Below are positions 60,966 to 64,000 of a DNA stretch of 64,000 nucleotides, piece after piece (position 1 is the stretch's first letter; each line of letters starts with the position of its first letter). The position numbers and the translations under genes are program-made. The notes below the pieces were generated by a model. It ran no database searches, was not told where the DNA came from, and saw only the letters and a list, made by a program, of their open reading frames with translations. The DNA comes from Trichomonas vaginalis G3 (taxonomy: Eukaryota > Parabasalia > Trichomonadida > Trichomonadidae). The stretch lies in NCBI RefSeq assembly GCF_026262505.1, contig NC_067206.1, positions 33,805,896-33,869,895 of the forward strand. The letters run 5' to 3'.

Positions 60966-62990
60966 TTATATTTTACTAACATTAACAAGGCTATTAGAAG
61001 TTGTGTTTGTCATATTCAAAATTGGAGGAGGAAGAACTTTGCAGTTCTTTGGCAATTTGCTCAAATCAAGAGGTTGTGTTCCATTGTAGTACACTGTGTG
61101 GAGATTTGGACAATTTCTGAAAACAGATTTACCAATAAATATCACTAATTTTGGTAAATGAACTGATTTCAAGTTTTTACAGTTTCCAAATAGTTCGGAA
61201 TTGAGAATTGTTATTGTACTGCTACTCATATTAACAAATTCAAGGTCTGTGCAGTTAAACAAGCACTTTGTTCCGATATTATGGAAAAATTCAAAAGATT
61301 TGAGTCCTGTATTAGCAAAAGCGAGAGGACCAGTTCCCAAAGTGTATGTGGACATAACAAATCTCGTCAGATTCGAACAAAAAGCGAAAGCGGACTCATC
61401 AATATACGAAATCTCTGTTTTTGAGAAATCTACTTCTCTAATTGATGTGCAGTTATAAAATGACCTCTGACCAATTATTTTCAATCGTCTAGATCCATAA
61501 ACGCATTCAAGATTTATACAATTTTTGAAACATCCGTCTCCCAAAGTGTTCAAATACCTTGGAACCCTGACAAATGACAAGTTGAAGCAATTCTCGAACA
61601 TATTTTTAGGTAGTTCTAACAATCTCGTGACATTTAATAACATATGAGTCAATTTAGGGCAAAAACTGAGAGCTCCTTCACCAAACTCTGTAATATTTGG
61701 TGGTATGTATATTGTCGTCAGTAATGTTCCTGAAAATGCGTAACTTCCGATGTATTTTGTCTTATTTGAGATATTTATACTGATTATATTCTTATTATTG
61801 TAAAACAGCTTCGAAGGAAGAGTTAATATTGTTGCATTAATCATATTTACATTTTGTATCTTTGAATTAGTAAATGAATTTGAATCTAAACTTTCTAAGT
61901 ACTTTAGTGGGCCAATATCCGTAAATTTCGTATTGTATAGTGCATAAGAACCAATTGATCGTATGACTTTAGGGTATTTGAAGGTGATTAACTTAGAACA
62001 ATTGAAAAACAAACCATTTGTCAAGTTTTCGATCATTGTTTGTCCGAAATCAGCACTAGCGAGTTCCCTGCATTCTCCAAAACTGTATTCGCCAACGCTA
62101 TGGCATTCTTTCGGAAGGGAAATTGATTTTATTTTCGTGTTGTAGAAGGAATAAGGACCAATCCAATAGCATTTCTTGGGTAAAACAATATGTTCGAGAC
62201 ATGTACAGTTGCAGTAAAGGCCTTCGCTGATGCAATTCGTTGGATGATTCGAAAGATCTGCAGAAGTAATTGATTTGCAGCCACAAAATACATATTTGTG
62301 GATAACAGAAATATTCTTTGGTAGATCGAATGATTTTATGCTAGTTCTTGCGAATGCTTTGCTTTTGATGTAATAAATCGAATCTGGGAGGACAATTGTC
62401 ATCAATTTCGTACAGTTTTCGAATAATGATTCACCAATAACTGTTAAGGATGACTTGGAAAGGTCAACAGCCATGATTTCATGATTATTTGCAAATGAAA
62501 AGTCTTCAATCAATGTATAATTGAGGTTTGGAATGTGGGATATGAGAGTTCCTTCGAATGTGGATCTGCCAAACGCAAAAACGGAACTTGGCAAAAATAT
62601 ATTTCTAAGATTTCGACATCCTTTGAAAGCTCTTCTGTCAATCATGGTTAAATTAGTATCAGAAGCGTTGATAACTGTTAATCCGACACAATTCTCGAAG
62701 GAAGACCTGCCAATCCACTTTAACGTTGCTGGAAGTGAAATTGAAGTGATTTTTGTATTGGCAAAAGCGAATTCTTTAATCATCTTAAACTTGATAGTTC
62801 TGTTTCTGTACTTTAATCCTTCTGGGAGCAAAACGGCACCTGAATATGTGAAATTAATTGCGTTTTGCGCTTTTGATGCTGATCCGAAATATGCAAATCC
62901 ATCCGTATCAATTCCATACTTGATTTGAACACCTTCAAATGTCATATTTCGTTCAAGTGCTCGGGAAAAAGTCAGAAATGCAAAAATCAT
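60966..62990 (-). CDS. BspA-like leucine-rich-repeat (LRR_5) secreted protein
   Basis: A 674-residue protein. The ATG at 62990 gives a signal peptide (MIFAFLTFSRALERN); the longer frame begins TTG. More than 20 LRR_5 units of about 23 residues follow, of the form FENCTKLMTIVLPDSIYYI, CFKNCINLECVYG, VFRNCPNLHTVYYNG. The C-terminus is PPPILNMTNTTSNS with no membrane anchor, so it is probably secreted or loosely attached. The BspA family is the largest surface-protein family in Trichomonas and is linked to adhesion and binding of host matrix. There are many N-glycosylation sequons. A TCACA initiator lies 13 bases upstream. Confidence 0.9.
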   Translation of the reverse strand: MIFAFLTFSRALERNMTFEGVQIKYGIDTDGFAYFGSASKAQNAINFTYSGAVLLPEGLKYRNRTIKFKMIKEFAFANTKITSISLPATLKWIGRSSFENCVGLTVINASDTNLTMIDRRAFKGCRNLRNIFLPSSVFAFGRSTFEGTLISHIPNLNYTLIEDFSFANNHEIMAVDLSKSSLTVIGESLFENCTKLMTIVLPDSIYYIKSKAFARTSIKSFDLPKNISVIHKYVFCGCKSITSADLSNHPTNCISEGLYCNCTCLEHIVLPKKCYWIGPYSFYNTKIKSISLPKECHSVGEYSFGECRELASADFGQTMIENLTNGLFFNCSKLITFKYPKVIRSIGSYALYNTKFTDIGPLKYLESLDSNSFTNSKIQNVNMINATILTLPSKLFYNNKNIISINISNKTKYIGSYAFSGTLLTTIYIPPNITEFGEGALSFCPKLTHMLLNVTRLLELPKNMFENCFNLSFVRVPRYLNTLGDGCFKNCINLECVYGSRRLKIIGQRSFYNCTSIREVDFSKTEISYIDESAFAFCSNLTRFVMSTYTLGTGPLAFANTGLKSFEFFHNIGTKCLFNCTDLEFVNMSSSTITILNSELFGNCKNLKSVHLPKLVIFIGKSVFRNCPNLHTVYYNGTQPLDLSKLPKNCKVLPPPILNMTNTTSNSLVNVSKI

Positions 62991-63003
62991 ATTTAATAAA
63001 AAA

Positions 63004-63009
63004 TGTGAC
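63004..63009 (-). promoter_or_regulatory. initiator GTCACA of the BspA gene
   Basis: TCACA fits TCA-Y-(T/A), 13 bases before the ATG at 62990. This placement supports that ATG over the upstream TTG. Confidence 0.5.
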
Positions 63010-63347
63010 AACTAATTTCGCAATTTTCTTAGACTTCTGATAATAAAAACCATATGATATGAGATCTACAAATGAGAAATGAATAGAACTCGCCAAACAT
63101 CGACTCAGTTACAAAGAAATTCAGGTTATATCCTTATGTTTATCAAACTCTATTATAATTTTTTTGTCAAAGTTTGAATTGACATTGCATAAAACATCAC
63201 CTATAGTAGGATTTTATAATTTCTAGTCAATTCAGCAGCTTGTGAAAAATCATATATTTTTGATAAAAATCACATTGTTTTAAAACAAGATCTATTGCTA
63301 ATTAATCAATCAAAAAATTTAAATATTTATTTAATAGATTTGGTCAG
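63010..63347. other. intergenic region
   Basis: AT-rich spacer between two minus-strand genes; nothing else seen. Confidence 0.35.
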
Positions 63348-63968
63348 TTATTTCATTGAGCGTGAGGCATTGAAATCCTGGCCACGGACAAGCTGCTGGT
63401 AAAGCTGCTTATTCTGCTTCTGAACATGTTTGCAAAGTTCATCGTATGATGATTCAAGGGCATCTGCTAAGACTTTCTTATTATCGTAACGGAATTGAGC
63501 AACTTCGACAACGTAATCATCATCTGGCTCAAGAACTGTAAAGTTAAGCTCCAAAATCTTAACTGTCTTGAATTGGAGCTTCTGCTTGATTGTTAATGTA
63601 TTATTATCGAAAAGTGCTGAGAAAACAGTTCTATTTGTTTCAACATTTTGAATCAAAGTCTTAACTTTGTCTGGGAACTGTGCGAAATCGCCTTTAAGCA
63701 TCTTAGCATAAGTAGTTTTGAAAGCTTCTTCATTGATGGAAATAGTTGCAATGTAAAATATATCTTCTTCCTTGTATAATTCAATACATAACTCCTCTAA
63801 AGGAGCATTTCCGCTTGGAGAGTAGAATAAGACTAATTCGAATGTTTGTTCACCATCTGGCGTTGTGCAAGTGATTGTGAACTCCTTGTCGCGGCTATAT
63901 GGACTTTCTGTTCCGTCTTCTTGCTCACGGAGGAGTGGATGTGAAACTTTATTGATATCAATCGCCAT
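63348..63968 (-). CDS. SAS-6/XRCC4-superfamily-like head domain protein
   Basis: A 206-residue protein from the ATG (MAIDINKVSHPLLREQEDG). The segment from about 55 to 150 (LCIELYKEEDIFYIATISINEEAF in pieces, DFAQFPDKVKTLI, LTIKQKLQFKTVKILELNF) follows the pattern of the SAS-6 N-terminal head, with the DFxxFPxK turn. It is followed by only about 40 helical residues (LCKHVQKQNKQLYQQL). SAS-6 forms the ninefold cartwheel of basal bodies and normally has a long coiled coil. This shorter form could be a SAS-6-like, CCDC61-like or PAXX-like protein. Assignment is by pattern only. Confidence 0.5.
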   Translation of the reverse strand: MAIDINKVSHPLLREQEDGTESPYSRDKEFTITCTTPDGEQTFELVLFYSPSGNAPLEELCIELYKEEDIFYIATISINEEAFKTTYAKMLKGDFAQFPDKVKTLIQNVETNRTVFSALFDNNTLTIKQKLQFKTVKILELNFTVLEPDDDYVVEVAQFRYDNKKVLADALESSYDELCKHVQKQNKQLYQQLVRGQDFNASRSMK

Positions 63969-63971
63969 TTT

Positions 63972-63976
63972 AGTGA
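63972..63976 (-). promoter_or_regulatory. initiator TCACT of the SAS-6-like gene
   Basis: Fits TCA-Y-(T/A), three bases before the ATG, as is common for trichomonad genes with very short 5' leaders. Confidence 0.5.
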
Positions 63977-64000
63977 TTTTTCTTTTTTCTTTTTGTAAAA

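Overview
The window is eukaryotic and almost certainly from a parabasalid (trichomonad) genome. It is very AT-rich, with densely packed genes that appear intronless. It carries gene families typical of trichomonads: two IBP39-type initiator-binding (IBD) proteins, BspA-like leucine-rich-repeat proteins, Pmp-like beta-helix proteins, an ankyrin gene of the trichomonad type and a TKL kinase. Several start codons are preceded by a TCA-Y-W initiator. I cannot tell Trichomonas from Tritrichomonas by reading alone.

Layout. 1-8.2 kb: a tandem array (period about 3.08 kb) of a pogo-like DNA transposon alternating with Pmp-like gene pieces. The three transposase copies are almost identical, one is frameshifted, and the last unit runs into a Pmp reading frame that has no initiator Met. 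8.8-16.2 kb: ordinary minus-strand genes (TKL kinase, CFAP184-like coiled coil, ribosomal L1-domain protein, Ran-binding nucleoporin-like protein) plus ribosomal protein uS19. 16.25-17.17 kb: a non-autonomous element with terminal inverted repeats and a 120-bp internal tandem repeat; a second copy lies at 43.69-44.66 kb. 17.8-20.5 kb: an IBD protein and a broken ankyrin gene. 20.6-21.3 kb: a dense array of about eleven hairpins. 21.3-25.3 kb: an NTF2-like protein and a P4-ATPase. 25.3-28.6 kb: gene-poor. 28.6-30.7 kb: Pmp and BspA pseudogenes. 31-37.3 kb: bromodomain-NET protein, a small EF-hand-like protein, PLAC8 protein, large coiled coil, second IBD protein. 37.3-42.1 kb: gene-poor, with a smaller hairpin group and one arm of a diverged 1.2-kb inverted repeat whose partner is at 57.5-58.7 kb. 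42.1-46.4 kb: PPP phosphatase and a PR65-like HEAT protein. 47.1-50.6 kb: two Pmp-like loci whose signal-peptide leaders lie inverted beside them. 51.2-64 kb: a large helical protein, an Aha1/Hch1-like co-chaperone, a membrane-anchored Pmp protein, a Rab GTPase, another Pmp remnant, a BspA protein and a SAS-6-like head-domain protein.

The strongest candidate for something undescribed is the hairpin array at 20,585-21,265. It contains two homologous three-hairpin modules. Between the third hairpins of the two modules, nine stem columns changed on both sides while staying paired, which is the signature expected of a conserved structured RNA (or of arm-templated DNA correction). The second is the arrangement at 48 and 50 kb. 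There a 15-residue leader lies in opposite orientation to a leaderless Pmp body, and inverting the 0.4-0.56 kb between them would rejoin leader and body in frame.

The Pmp loci share local blocks of near identity, suggesting gene conversion within a variable surface or secreted protein family. Much of the remaining gene content is housekeeping: translation, nuclear transport, membrane lipid asymmetry, flagellum, phosphatase signalling and vesicle traffic.
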